A stretch of DNA of 64,000 nucleotides from Selaginella moellendorffii (Eukaryota > Streptophyta > Lycopodiopsida > Selaginellales > Selaginellaceae). Shown piece by piece: positions 11,646 to 22,250 of the stretch. The notes below the pieces were generated by a model, which was given only the letters and a program-made list of their open reading frames with translations, was not told the origin of the DNA and did no database searches. Position 1 is the first letter of the stretch; every line of letters starts with the position of its first letter. A program made the position numbers and the translations under genes. Location of the stretch: NCBI RefSeq assembly GCF_000143415.4, contig NW_003314261.1:1165674-1229673 (forward strand), written 5' to 3'.

Positions 11646-12161
11646 CTAGAGCTGTCCAGAGTTGGAGATGAGGATTTTCTTCCAAGGCTTGCCCCCGAGA
11701 GTTGCAGCGGCCTCGATGGCCTTCAACACATTCATTCCATCGACAACGCGGCCAAAGACGACGTGCTTGCCATCCAGCCACGGCGCGGCTCCCAGCGTGA
11801 TGAAGAACTGCGAGGAGTTCGTGTTTGGGCCGGCGTTGGCCATGGACAGGATCCCGGGACCCGTGTGCTTGCGCTCAAAGCTCTCGTCCTGGAACTTTGG
11901 CCCGTAGATGGACTCGCCGCTCGTCCCGTTCCCCTCGATCACGTCCCCGGCCTGCGCGACGAACTCCGGAACGACGCGGTGGAAGGGCGTGCCTTTGAAG
12001 CAGAGGGGCTTGCCGCGCTTGCCCACGCCCTTCTCGCCCGTGCACAGGCACCGAAAGTTCTCGGCCGTCTTTGGCGTGGTGTCGCTGTAGAGCTCCATCA
12101 CGATTCGCCCCACCTTGTGGCTCGCGATGGTGATCTCCAAGAAAACTCGCGGATTTCCCAT
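11646..12161 (-). CDS. Cyclophilin A-type peptidyl-prolyl cis-trans isomerase
   Basis: Single-domain, probably cytosolic peptidyl-prolyl isomerase of 171 aa. It is intronless, as are many plant cyclophilin A genes. The ATG at 12161 gives [10 protein letters not shown], matching the usual N-terminus; an in-frame TTG further upstream is not needed. The plant-specific divergent loop ([16 protein letters not shown]) is present. Active-site elements are [23 protein letters not shown] and [10 protein letters not shown], so the catalytic Arg, Phe and Trp positions are kept. The usual CQGGD segment reads AQAGD here, a conservative but unusual change beside the catalytic Gln. No signal or transit peptide is visible. 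Confidence 0.95.
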   Translation of the reverse strand: MGNPRVFLEITIASHKVGRIVMELYSDTTPKTAENFRCLCTGEKGVGKRGKPLCFKGTPFHRVVPEFVAQAGDVIEGNGTSGESIYGPKFQDESFERKHTGPGILSMANAGPNTNSSQFFITLGAAPWLDGKHVVFGRVVDGMNVLKAIEAAATLGGKPWKKILISNSGQL

Positions 12162-12404
12162 TCCCCGACTTTTCAATATGCGATTGCCTCTAGCGAATAT
12201 CCTTCTAGGTTAACATAATCTATCATTAAAATGATACGAAGGATATCCTTTTAGGCTTAGCTGCAAGTATATTGTGCGAATATGCCTTTAAGGAATATCC
12301 TTCTAGGTCGAAATGTAGCCTGTTAACACTAAACACAAGATTAGTTTAGAATAAATATAGATACTATGGCATATTCCGGGCATATCTAGATAAAATGGCC
12401 GCTT
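12162..12404. promoter_or_regulatory. Cyclophilin upstream region with three spaced ATATCCTTnTAGG motifs
   Basis: Three copies of GAATATCCTTCTAGG or a close variant lie at about 12195-12209, 12241-12255 and 12292-12306, about 46-51 bp apart. The region sits upstream of the minus-strand cyclophilin start and downstream of the lectin, so it may act as cyclophilin promoter sequence. A similar AGAATATCC motif occurs near 3498 beside the heat-shock-like elements. No known factor is assigned. Confidence 0.45.
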
Positions 12405-13271
12405 CTACAATGGTTTTCCATTGCTCGACCAGAGACGAATGGCCAGCCAGTTGTTAAACAAGCGAAGCACGCCATCGTCGCCCACCACCAGGGAAGTGGC
12501 ATCGTAACAGGGGAGGCGGCAGTACGTGTTGGTCGCGAACAGGGCCACGCCTTTGCCGTCGTACACCACAAAGTTTCCGTCCGTCTGGACGACCGCGTAG
12601 CAGCTGTCGCCCTTCCCGTTCGTTTCCGACGACCACAGCGACTGCGAATGGCCCAAGTCGTAGAGAACCAGGTTGCAGTCGGTTTGCATGATCAGCTCGT
12701 AGGCCCTGTTTGCGGACAGGATAGAGAGGCCTACCCTGAGAAACTTGTAGATCGCGTTCGTGATGCCGGTGAGGAAGATCCAGCAGTCTCCGAAACTAGC
12801 CGGCTCGATCGACTCGTCCGTTAGCTGCGGCCACTCTGGAGGATCCAAGCTGTACATGGCCATGTAGTTGTCCTTGGCCAGGATGAGGAAGTCGAAGCCT
12901 TGTCTCCTCACTAGGCGCATGAGGTCGAGGTAGAGTGGCAGCAGGCCGTCCTTCAGTTCCTGTCCGAACGCGGTCACGCTGCGATCCACGGCCGCGTTGC
13001 AGTAGCCGCGCTCGTTCGCCTTCTTGAGGAACCAGAAGCTGAGGTTGATCTGCATCGTGCCGACTTGGACGTAGTCTGAGAAGGACTTGCCGGCGGGGTA
13101 TGCGTCGCCCACCTGGATCCGGTTGAGCACTTTGTAAGCAGCGGTGACTATCGTCTCTCGCGCGAAGCCAATGGGGAGGCTGTTGGGGGTGCCTTGGTAG
13201 ATTGCGTTTCCGCTGCAGCAGCTGGCCGTGAAGAGCCAGAGAGCGCAAAAGAGAACAACCTGCTGCTCCAT
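12405..13271 (-). CDS. Secreted GNA-type (bulb-lectin) mannose-binding protein with a novel N-terminal domain
   Basis: Intronless, 288 aa from the ATG at 13271. An in-frame ATG at 13343 exists, but the later one gives a clean signal peptide (hydrophobic VVLFCALWLFTA, cleavage near CCSG). The C-terminal third is a B-lectin/GNA domain. Two mannose-binding QxDxNxVxY motifs are intact (QTDCNLVLY at about residue 195, QTDGNFVVY at about 228); a third position (VVGDDGVLRLF) has lost the motif. The N-terminal ~165 residues have several cysteines and no family I recognise, and are not a second lectin repeat. Probably an apoplastic or vacuolar carbohydrate-binding protein. It lies downstream of the fucosyltransferase on the same strand. 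Confidence 0.8.
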   Translation of the reverse strand: MEQQVVLFCALWLFTASCCSGNAIYQGTPNSLPIGFARETIVTAAYKVLNRIQVGDAYPAGKSFSDYVQVGTMQINLSFWFLKKANERGYCNAAVDRSVTAFGQELKDGLLPLYLDLMRLVRRQGFDFLILAKDNYMAMYSLDPPEWPQLTDESIEPASFGDCWIFLTGITNAIYKFLRVGLSILSANRAYELIMQTDCNLVLYDLGHSQSLWSSETNGKGDSCYAVVQTDGNFVVYDGKGVALFATNTYCRLPCYDATSLVVGDDGVLRLFNNWLAIRLWSSNGKPL

Positions 13272-13487
13272 AAGTGTCAGAGTGATTGCTAGATAAACAA
13301 CACAATCAACAGGCTTACTTGTAACTACTAGAAGACACTCCACCGTTCAGTTCCAAAGTTCTTTGCCAGACTCTTCTCTCGTTTTTATTGAAAAGGCCTG
13401 AAAAACAGTGTATGGTGTAAGTACACACACAAACAAAAAAAGATAGCCTCGTACCTTATTTTCGTCAATACATGCTGCTGCTGCTTT

Positions 13488-15172
13488 CTACTCGTCGCTC
13501 GGATTGTTGACAAGTTGGATCCCCCACTTCACGTCCTGGCAGTGTTTGACAGCGTCCAAAACCTTGCCGGGATCCCTGCCACCTTTGCAGTCACAGTCGT
13601 AAAGTGGAGGAGCGTGGAAGCACGGATCCACGGAGAGGACACTGGAGCAAGCCGGTTGAGTGGGATCGTCTTCCAGCCTGCGTAAAACCCGCGGTCTCAA
13701 ACCAGCCAAGCCCTGTGCAACGTAGCCAAACGTGGACATGGGACTAGTCACCAGAGTGTCGCAAAAGGAGAGGAGGAAGATCTCCATGAGCGCCTTCTTG
13801 TCATGCTCGGAAGTATCGGTCTTTTGCACCCCTTCGTGGCTCGGCAAGTGCACCTTGACTCGCGAAAGATCTTCCGTAGGAAACATGACGTACATGTCTC
13901 GCAGTCGCTCGTAGTAAATCTGGTGGAGTGAAGTTATCAGCACGGAGATTGATTTGTCTTCTCCGCCACCGATCAGTCTGCTAGCTTCGTCGTCGCGAGT
14001 GACATTGGGAAGCATCTTGTTCTCGACGACGCATTCCAGGACCTGGTTCGAGAATGCCTCGATCGAGCCTTCGAACGTCCGGAGCTGGAGGCCGACCAGC
14101 AGCTCTGCTCCACCTAGATAGCTCTCGTAGTATCTCGTTGTTCGAGCCCACACCGAGTTTGATGGATGAAGCAAGTACCTCCCAAGGTGATGGAACACAG
14201 CCTCTCGCTCCGGAAACATCCTCTCCAGCTCCGCTCGAAACGTTGGCATGAAGTAGAAGCTTGGAACGAAATAGTTGTTCGACTTGATGAAGAGCCACGG
14301 CACCTTTCTCAAGAACTCCTGCTCGCCCTCGCAGAAAAACCTGCGGTCCTGTTCGTCGTAGGTGTGAGTGAGATGGATATACACCTTGCCTGGAGCGGCG
14401 ATCAAGTGACTGGCATCGGGAACACACTTTCCAGCGTCGCGGACAATGGAGCCAAATCTATGCTGCGAGGATTCATTGAGACCACGCAGCCACTCTCGAG
14501 GAAAGCTCGATGGGAGAAGCCATGAAGAACCTGGGAAAGGCTCGCACAGGAGCTCCTCCAAGTCCACCCCTGGATCGACCAGCAAAACTCTATCCGTGAG
14601 TAGAGCGTAGAGAAAAGTGGCTGCCAAAGTCACCAGCTTGTTCCCTAGGCCACTGTATGAGACCCAGACGAGAAACTGGCAAGAACTTCCACCGCCACCA
14701 TCTTGCCTGGATTTCTCTGCCTCTGGAGCACACCTTTGATGCAAGGCCTCGTATTGGCGAAGCTTGGAAACCAGATACTTCGAGGGCTTGAATCGCGAAG
14801 CCTGGCGATACAAGTGGTGCCGGGATCTACTGTGGCAGCGATCCTCTCGATCGCGGGGAGCGAGCAATCCATCCATGCCCTGCCGATCACCTGCATTGCG
14901 AAGATCCGCGCTTCCATTCTAGAATTCATGGCTGCTAGCGGCGTACCTTGCGGTGGATTTTGCCAGTGTGAAGGAATCGCTCGTCGGCTCAGCGCTATCG
15001 ACCCTGGATCCAGCCGCGAGAATCTGGCGAATCTTAGCGCGAGGAGAGAAGAGAATACCAGGCAGGAGAGGAGCGCCATGGTCAGGAACTTGAGTGACGG
15101 CATTCTTTTCCCTGGATGCGCTGGAGGGCGCGAGAGATCGAGCTGGATTGCTGGGGATTCCCTGCGCCTCAT
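13488..15172 (-). CDS. Xyloglucan-type alpha-1,2-fucosyltransferase (GT37)
   Basis: Golgi type II membrane glycosyltransferase of the plant FUT1 family, which transfers L-fucose from GDP-fucose to galactose on xyloglucan or arabinogalactan proteins. Two exons, 15172-14947 and 14890-13488, are joined by a 56-nt GT-AG intron, giving 542 aa. Without this intron the anchor and catalytic domain are in different frames. The signal anchor is at about residues 27-48. Family landmarks are KPSKYLVSKLRQYEALHQRC, SGLGNKL, ALLTDRVLLVD, FFCEGEQEF, VFHHLGRYLLHP, the GDP-fucose motif region LLVGLQLRTFEG, and SPMSTFGYVAQGLAGLRP. Length matches the family. The acceptor substrate cannot be told from sequence. 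Confidence 0.92.
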
Positions 15173-15182
15173 CTGTTCCCAA

Positions 15183-16982
15183 GCAGCATTGAGCTAACCA
15201 AGAGCCCTAGGATCACTTTCACTTTACCGGACCAAATTTTAATCTTTTATATTTTTTATAAACCTCTAACTCACTTTTAAATTAGACTTTTTAAATTAGA
15301 AAATTTTAACTTAATTTGAAATTTAAATGATTTTATATTAACATTAGTTAATATTGTTAAAAACACTTAAATTAATGATAAATGGTTCACAAAACCATTA
15401 AATTAGCTAATTTAAGGTAACCACTTGTTGCTTGACATGTGCTGTAAATCCTCTCCTCACACCTCCTCATTGCTTGGCAGTTTGATTGATTGCTTTCCTC
15501 AAATTGATTAATTGAACACTTTACTATAATATGTTGAATTTAGATTTTGTGGAAGGTCATCCAATTTAATATTATTCAAACCTGATGATGCTTAGTTTAA
15601 GTATTCCAAAACTTTTAAATAAAATGCACTCATATTTTACAGGTCATTTTCTTTTATATTTGAATCTTTATAAATTGTTTTCAAGTTCTCTTTTCTTTTG
15701 GTTGTTCACACTTACTAATCTATTCCACAAATTAAAATGGCCACCAAAAATTTTGTTTGAGCAATTAATTTGTTGTTCCTAGTTGAGCACAATTTAGAAG
15801 CCTTACAGAATATTTTAAAAAAATATTAATTCTAACATTAACCTGTGTGAAAAAAATAAAATATTAAATTAGAGTTTGCAAAATCCAATTTAATAATATG
15901 AACACTTTACCATTAAATTAACTAATTTAATAGTGGGTGTGAAACCCTCATAATAATGATTACCATTTTATACATAACATAATTTTATTAGTTTTTTCTA
16001 ACAGTCTATGAATTAGTGAGACATATTTAATGATTAAATATTAATGAAGTTAATGGTTTTTTTTCAATTTTAAAATATTGTAACTTGATTATAATATATA
16101 TTAGTTACTACTTATAGAGTATACTCTTATAATTTACATTTGTAACCTAAAACCTATTCAATATATCTCAATGTTATAAGCAAAACCATCATATCCTTTA
16201 TAAGTGAAACTTTTCAAATTTATACTACTGCTTTAGATGTTAATATATTAATGATATTAGTTATTTTATTAACTTAAATGAAAATTAAAGTTTATACACA
16301 ATAATAGTAATAATAGTTGCATCCAAAATAACTGAGTGTGTTCTTGAACATTTAAAAAATTAATAGCTAAGCTTTTGCACATTTGAATTCTGGTAATAAT
16401 AATGCTAATATGGTTTTGCAATTTATATTTTGAATGATAATTCAAATTATTATTACAAAATTAAATAAAATAATTACAATTTTAAGTAAGTATACAAGTA
16501 GACTTATAAATATATACATTTATGGTGAAATTAATTAACTATAATTTTATAAACACAATTGAATAAGACTAACCAGTAGTTAACTCAAATTAAAACCTTC
16601 TCAAGAAGCATGTGGAAAAAAGAGGTTGTTCCTGGTAAAAAGGAAAGTGTACTATACTAGCCTAACTGATTGTTAATCTACGCTCTTCTTGAGAAAATCA
16701 TCTCATTAGTCTCACTCCATGCTCTCCCAGTTTGCAACTCGGCTCTTGCAAGTCTTTGCAAAAGCCATCCATTGTCTCTGCAACAACTTCTCCTTAGGAT
16801 CCAATTTCTGGATTTGGAGAACCGGTGCTGTGCTCCATTTTAAATCTTCCCAAAACTTTGATCGTTAAGTTTTCCAAAGTGGGACTCTGAATAAAAAAAG
16901 TGTGTTAGCTGGTCGAGCCTTCAAAAGCTAAAAGTTAAGGACGTCACAATAGCAGAACTCTTGTATGTGGACCTGTGGCTCA
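15183..16982. other. AT-rich intergenic island
   Basis: From about 15,230 to 16,620 the sequence is extremely A/T-rich with repeated TTAAATTA-type words. No open frame shows plausible protein similarity, and I could identify no terminal repeats or target duplications. It contrasts sharply with the GC-balanced genes either side. The remainder to 16,982 is ordinary intergenic sequence downstream of GTF3C5. An old degraded transposon or a matrix-attachment-like region are both possible. Confidence 0.5.
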
Positions 16983-19361
16983 TCAGAACGTCCCTTCGTC
17001 GTCTTCTTCTTGCTCGTAGATGGTGTACTCGGTGTCCTCGTCTGTCTCGCCCGCCTTCTGGCCCTGGGGGAATTTCTCAAGCAGAGCTTGCAAGTAGTTC
17101 TTCGGGATGTCATGCGAAGGATCTGAGCCAATGTCAAAGAAACAAATGTACAGATTTGCAAAATAGGATACGTGTTGGAACCTCGCTTGGAAAGGTTTGT
17201 GTTTTGCTCTGCACACCACCACCAAGTTGAGTGGGAAATGAAGATCGCATTTTGAAAAGATACCTTGTTTTGTAGATTGTCTTCATCCTCTTCAGACTCT
17301 TCATCTTCTTCGTCTTCCTCATCCGCCCTCGCTTCGTCGTCTTCTTCTTCCTCTTCGTCGTCCTCGTCATCGTCCCCAGTCAGCACTTCCGGCTGCTTTC
17401 CTGCGTTGGTTGTCTCCGAGCCATGAGGAGTTTCTGCTATGTCACCTTCTGTAAACCAGCAGTCAGTCACAAAGAGCAAAGACAGTAGAGAAAACTGCTA
17501 AAACCTGCGAACAATGGCTCTGGAAACAAACCAGGGTCGTCCATTGTGTCAATGCTTTTGTCAATATGTCTGAGAGCCCCCCTGTTTCCGCCCCTCCATC
17601 CAGCCTTGTTCTTAAACCTTTCAAAATTCTTAGTTTCTGTTTCCTCTAGAGCTCTAGCAGCATCCCCCGGTATCAAGGCGAGGAAACGTAGACGTACGTG
17701 CTGCCGCATCCTTTCCAACGTGCCCCGTCGAAACCATCCAGTAGATTCCTGCAGAACAAACAATTAGACCAAGCATTGAAAACACTCACACTACTCACAC
17801 TACAAGTATTGCGTTCTGGCGGCTTCTCGATCTGAGACTTGATGAAATCGTCTTGCAAATCGTAGAGTTGGAAAAAAGAGAATTTCTTTTGCGGGACCAC
17901 CTTAAATGCACACTCGTCTCTCCAAAAAGTATTCTCCGCCCTGCGTCAATTTCAGAATAAGAAAGCACAAGTTTATATATTATGCTTACTCTCGTCTAGG
18001 AGCTTGCTGTACAGAGTACCTCAGCAACCTCGGCACTCTGAAGTCCAGCATTTGGTACCTGAGCAAACCAAACTATTAGCTCTCGCAACAAGGTCGCTAA
18101 AACATACTTCCGTGATGCTGGATCTTTTCGTGGATCGTAGCCGTTTTTTATCCACAGTGTTCTAAACGGACCATAAAGAAAATTGTATGCAAGTCTAAAC
18201 AAGAGCCTACAACCAACAAACTGCAGAGTTAAAGAGGCGTAAGTGCGACCATTCAGCTCTACCGTTTTAGCATTGAAGGTGTCGGCTCCAAACCTTGATC
18301 GTGCAATTTCTGGACGAGTGTTGTTTTCACCCATATTGGTCGCTCTTCAAAACATTTCACCATGGCCTTGTGTAAAGACCATTCTTCTGAATCCTTCACT
18401 AGCTTGACCTCCCAGTTCACTGCCTTGGGAACATGTGTGGTAAGTCAAGTCAAAACTCAAAGACAGAAAAAAAAATTAGCTCAGAAAAGGATATCTTTTG
18501 CTTTGAAGTCAAGACCAAAGCAAGGTGTAAAATCCATCTGCCAAAAACCATATTCTCAGAACGTAGAAACAGCAAAGAAAAAAGAAGTACCGGATTTTCG
18601 ACTGGCTTCGCTTTCGAACGATCTGATGGGCGTAGCCTAAAGAATGATAAAAACTCAGCTTCACAATCAAAGCAATGGATCTAACTTACAAAGTCTCCTC
18701 TGGCATGTCCTTTATCGAGAATAGTGGAGGAACAAGAATCATGAGGTCCTCCTCTTCCATGTCCATCAAGCTTCCTTTGTCTTCAGTTCAGTGACCTTCA
18801 TGAAAAAATCTTTTTGCAGAAAAAAGAAAGCATACCAAAGCGCTGTTTAGTCTGCTTGGATTTCTTCTCGCTGGAACCATTCGAATGCACCGCAAGAACA
18901 TATTGATAGTCCGCCATTCCTACAGGAAAAATGAGATGGGAAGAAAAAACTTTTAGAACAGCGCTCACCATCAAAGACGTAAGAATCTTCCACATGAGCA
19001 ATTATCTCGGCATCAAGCTCCCGCGAATCTGTTGAGTTCCTCTCATCTCCTTGCTTCGGCGCGGAAATTCGAAGCAAAAGATCCGAAGTCCGGTGTGGCT
19101 CACCAAATGCAGGGTGCGAATAAGGATCTTCCGGCCTAAATTTGAGCTCTAGATAGCCAGCATCCGATGCCCGGACCTTAAGAACCACCTTCCTAAGCAA
19201 AGAGCAAGAATGGCAGGGGGAGTTACCTTGGCGATTCCAGCCTCGCCGCCCAGCGTTTCCACAGCGCGCTCGATCGAGCTCGGGTAGCCCGGGTATTGCA
19301 CGGCAAAAACCCGGCGCTCCGGCAAGACGCCGCTCACGCTCCCCTTCACCACGGGCGCCAT
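16983..19361 (-). CDS. GTF3C5: General transcription factor 3C polypeptide 5 (TFIIIC tau95/Sfc1 subunit)
   Basis: Subunit of TFIIIC that helps bind the A-box of tRNA and 5S gene promoters for RNA polymerase III. Fourteen exons fit: 19361-19227, 19188-18969, 18919-18836, 18780-18690, 18636-18591, 18537-18495, 18434-18263, 18206-18108, 18058-17990, 17940-17799, 17748-17505, 17448-17264, 17206-17182 and 17122-16983, giving 564 aa. Landmarks include AVQYPGYP, CFEERPIW, YGPFRTLWIKNGYDPRKDP, SRKYQMLDFRVPRLL and the QLYDLQDD region. A long Asp/Glu-rich tail follows, ending near EYTIYEQEEDDEGTF. The intron after exon 6 (18494-18435) is AT-AC. The 25-nt exon 13 is inferred from frame and is the least certain part. 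Head to head with the DnaJ-type gene. Confidence 0.9.
18435..18494 (-). other. U12-type AT-AC intron in GTF3C5
   Basis: Read on the minus strand, this 60-nt intron starts ATATCCTTTT, a full match to the U12 AT-AC donor consensus, and ends CACAC. A branch-site-like TGACTTGAC lies with its adenosine about 10 nt from the 3' end. Splicing there restores the conserved segment KAKDVPKAVNW in frame. No GT-AG pair keeps that segment: the only in-phase GT alternative is a weak GTCTTG donor that deletes it. All other introns in the gene are GT-AG. Confidence 0.85.
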
Positions 19362-19504
19362 TCTCAAAATCTTGTATAAACCCTAACTTAGAAGCTGACG
19401 TGGAATGCTCTCTTAATCGTTAGAAAGAAAACAATCCAGGCCGTCCATGGCAGTGGTTTAAATCAACCCGTTCATTTCAAAACTTTAGGGCTTTCATCTC
19501 AGCG
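19362..19504. promoter_or_regulatory. Bidirectional promoter region GTF3C5 / DnaJ-type gene with telo-box
   Basis: This 143-bp gap separates two divergent start codons. A telo-box AAACCCTAA lies at 19378-19386, close to the GTF3C5 start, and a TTTAGGGC variant near 19483 lies close to the other start. Confidence 0.5.
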
Positions 19505-20125
19505 ATGGCGTCTTGCAATCTTCGCTTTGTTGGAGGGATGCGCCCTGGCGATCAAGGATTTCAGGTGAAATTACATGGATTTCAATCGAAGGAAGTATTT
19601 TCTCTCCACAGCCTCGCAGCGCTCCTCCTTCTCGTGGTTTGGTCGAAGCCAGGCCTCGAAAGCGCCATCGTGTTATCGTCGCGGCTCTTGAAGATGTGGC
19701 GTCGGGAATCGCAGTGCTGGGAATCGTTGGAGCTGCCTCGTTTGCATTGGCGAGATTGCAAAAGGGAGCTGCGGATCAAACGAGGGTTCGTCTACTTCTA
19801 GTACGATTTTTTGCTATTCTATAAATCTTTGTTGTCTAAACAGGATGATTGTGGAGCTTGTAGTGGCACGGGACTATGCCCACAATGTAATGGACAAGGA
19901 TTTGTCATGAAAGAGCTTCTTCCTGATGTTGCTGCTAAGGCAAAAAAGAGTGCGAATGCCGCAAAGAGGAATACAGCCGGGTAAACTCGCTGCCTCTTGT
20001 TTTTTCGATACTTACGATTTGATATGAACAGGTTGCCAAATAAGTGGAAGTACTGCGTGGCTTGTTCCGGCTCAAGAACATGTCTCGAGTGTCAAGGAAG
20101 AGGCTGGAACTTACGATCTTCTTGA
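19505..20125 (+). CDS. DnaJ-type (CxxCxGxG) zinc-finger protein, probably plastid membrane-associated
   Basis: Four exons fit: 19505-19564, 19612-19785, 19844-19980 and 20032-20125, giving 154 aa. The N-terminal ~50 residues are rich in Arg and Ser and poor in acids, like a plastid transit peptide. One hydrophobic helix (GIAVLGIVGAASFALA) follows. Two half-zinc-finger pairs follow: CGACSGTG with CPQCNGQG, then CVACSGSR with CLECQGRG. This layout is seen in plant BSD2/LQY1/PSA2-like thiol-disulfide or chaperone proteins of the thylakoid, but I cannot assign an ortholog. There is no J-domain. One CxxCxGxG ends in SR instead of GxG. A broken copy lies at about 26,140-26,460. Confidence 0.82.
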
Positions 20126-20185
20126 AAGTTTTTCGAGCTTTAAAAGCTAAGTTCCAGAGATGTTTGTCTCGAGCAGCTTGTCATT

Positions 20186-22250
20186 CTAGCTTCCTACTTC
20201 TTCGTTTTCACTGACAAGAACACGCAAAATCTGCACAAGCTGGTGAGCTACCTAGTTTTGATGTTTTTACTGACCTGCTTGATCCTCAGCCTTCGCGACG
20301 GGTCTTCTTGCAGGCAAAACGCGGCAGCATGAATCATGCACTGTATTTGGTATTCGTCGACGTCAGTCCCAAGCCTCGGGTCCAGCAGTGACTTCGCGTC
20401 TCTAACTTCAAGCTTTGGACGAGCCTGGTGAAAAAGATCAGGTAAAAGCTCTAGCTTGCAGTAGCGAATACTCACCCATTCTACCAGGCTCGTCTGCTCG
20501 CAAGACAAATCAATCGCTCTGCGGCCAGTGATAATCTCCAGCAGAACTATGCCGAAGGAATAAACATCGGCTTTTTCTGTTGCCACGCCAGTTGCTCCAT
20601 ACTCTGGAGCCACATACCTTTGAATGTCCAGGTATGCCATGTTTGCCATTTTTCACATTTAGTTTAGAGCAGCAGCCTACAAAAAAACCGCTTTGCTTAC
20701 CCAGTAGCTGCTACTAGAGTCGTCTCCGGTGCCGCCGAGTCATTTTCCCATTTTGCAAGTCCAAAGTCTCCGACCTGTGGAAACTCATCGTGTCATTAGA
20801 TGTCTCTACTGTCTCTACTCTCGGAAGCTCACAACTGGAGTAAAGTCATGTCTTAAAAGTATGTTGTGTGGCCGTATGTCTCTGTGAATAACTCTGCCTT
20901 GTGTGCATTCATGGTGAAGGTAGCGTAGTGCTTTGGCAATACCCACAGCAATGGAATGCCTTGCAGGCCATGAAAGCACAGTAGAGTTTTTTGCTGTGAA
21001 GGTTTTAGTGGATGTTATAAGAATTAAGAGTAGAGCTTACCGGAGAGGTGCCAAGCCAGTGTACCATTGCAGACGTATTCATAAACTAGGATTCTCTGAC
21101 CGTTTTCAGTGCAGTATCCGACCAAGCTGACAACGTTGTCATGGTTTGTGTGTGAGAGAACTTTTATTTCTGCAAAAAACTCCTTATCTCCTTGTGTGCT
21201 TTTAAGCTTGTGCCTTTTCACAGCGACTTCGAGTCCTTGTTCCAGTAGAATGCCTTTGAACACATTGCCAAATCCTCCTTCAGACAAAAAGTTGGCTTGC
21301 GAGAAGCTGTGAGTTGCTTCCTCGATCTCTGCAAGTTTAAACTCTCTAATTTCTTGTGCATTTCTTGTCTTACAGTAACACCCTGAGCATCGCTTATCGA
21401 AATCCTGCTGGGAGAAGACTGGAGTGAACGCTTGAAGGTAAGCCATTTGCTCTAAAAACTAACAAATATGCCCATACATACCATTGTTTGCCGAGGAAAA
21501 GGGAGTCAAACCGGTAGAGGAGAGTTTGCGGAGCTCGAATGATGGTCCCACGATAACAGGTTCGGAAAGCTTTACAATTCTTCCTTCGTTGTTGCGGTTC
21601 ATAAGCACGATATTACACGCTAGATGCTCTGATAAGTATCTCTCGTATCGTTTCAGGTTCCTAAGATAAGCAAAACACAGCGTTTGCAAAAGAAAAAAAT
21701 AAAACTGGATAAGTTTACTTGTCCAATATCACCCACGAGGCTTGAAGCTTCCTTGTTTCGCTTACTGCTACGACATTGAAGGGACTGCCGGCAACAATCT
21801 TCACTTCCAGTTTCACCTACAAAGATATCGGTATCAAATCGTTTTTTCCTTTGCCAGTGTGACTTTGCCTTTTTAACTTTGCAGGCGCTGAAAAAATCAT
21901 CTGACTTCAACCTGTAGTAGCTTCCCGTCTTTGTTGCTTCCTCCTCGAGAGATTTGACATTTACTCCATTGAACGATGTGAAGTCTACCTTGGATCTATA
22001 TCCCACTACGACAAAACAAGGTACATTTATTTACGGAAGGAGAACTAAACTTAGAAATCAAAGCTTTCAGAAACGCCTCCTCATTCTTACTTGGTGTGAG
22101 AACTTCGTGGAGTATGCCAAGAAGAGTGACGAGAGTTCCTGGCTGGACAACTCGATCCAAGGTCCACGACACAGCAGCGTCAGAGAGCTCTCTCAAGGTG
22201 TCGAAGATTATCACAACACCATAAGCCATCGCTTCTTCTTGTTCTTCCAT
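20186..22250 (-). CDS. Receptor-like cytoplasmic protein kinase with N-terminal universal-stress-protein domain
   Basis: Ten exons fit: 22250-22091, 22005-21878, 21816-21719, 21660-21482, 21451-21041, 20993-20833, 20774-20701, 20617-20476, 20424-20275 and 20239-20186, giving 518 aa. The N-terminal ~175 residues are a USP/adenine-nucleotide-hydrolase-like fold (AVSWTLDRVVQPG, VKLEVKIVAGSP, LQASWVILDK). No signal peptide or membrane helix is seen, so it is cytoplasmic. A Ser/Thr kinase of plant RLK type follows: glycine loop GGFGNVFKG, VAVKRHK with the ATP lysine, the catalytic HRDIRPHN, GDFGLAK, and YVAPEYGATG with SFGIVLLEIITG. All key residues are kept, so it should be active. The gene is divergent from the MFS gene. 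Parts of it are duplicated and decayed at 25,062-25,340 and 26,500-26,900. Confidence 0.9.

Noticed and set aside
11763-12218. 151-codon plus-strand frame antisense to cyclophilin
   Set aside because: Codon-bias shadow of the cyclophilin exon; no similarity to any family.
14919-15182. Alternative N-terminal frame for the fucosyltransferase
   Set aside because: It is in frame with the catalytic domain but lacks a membrane anchor and is blocked by a TAG. The 56-nt intron model gives an anchor and closes in frame.
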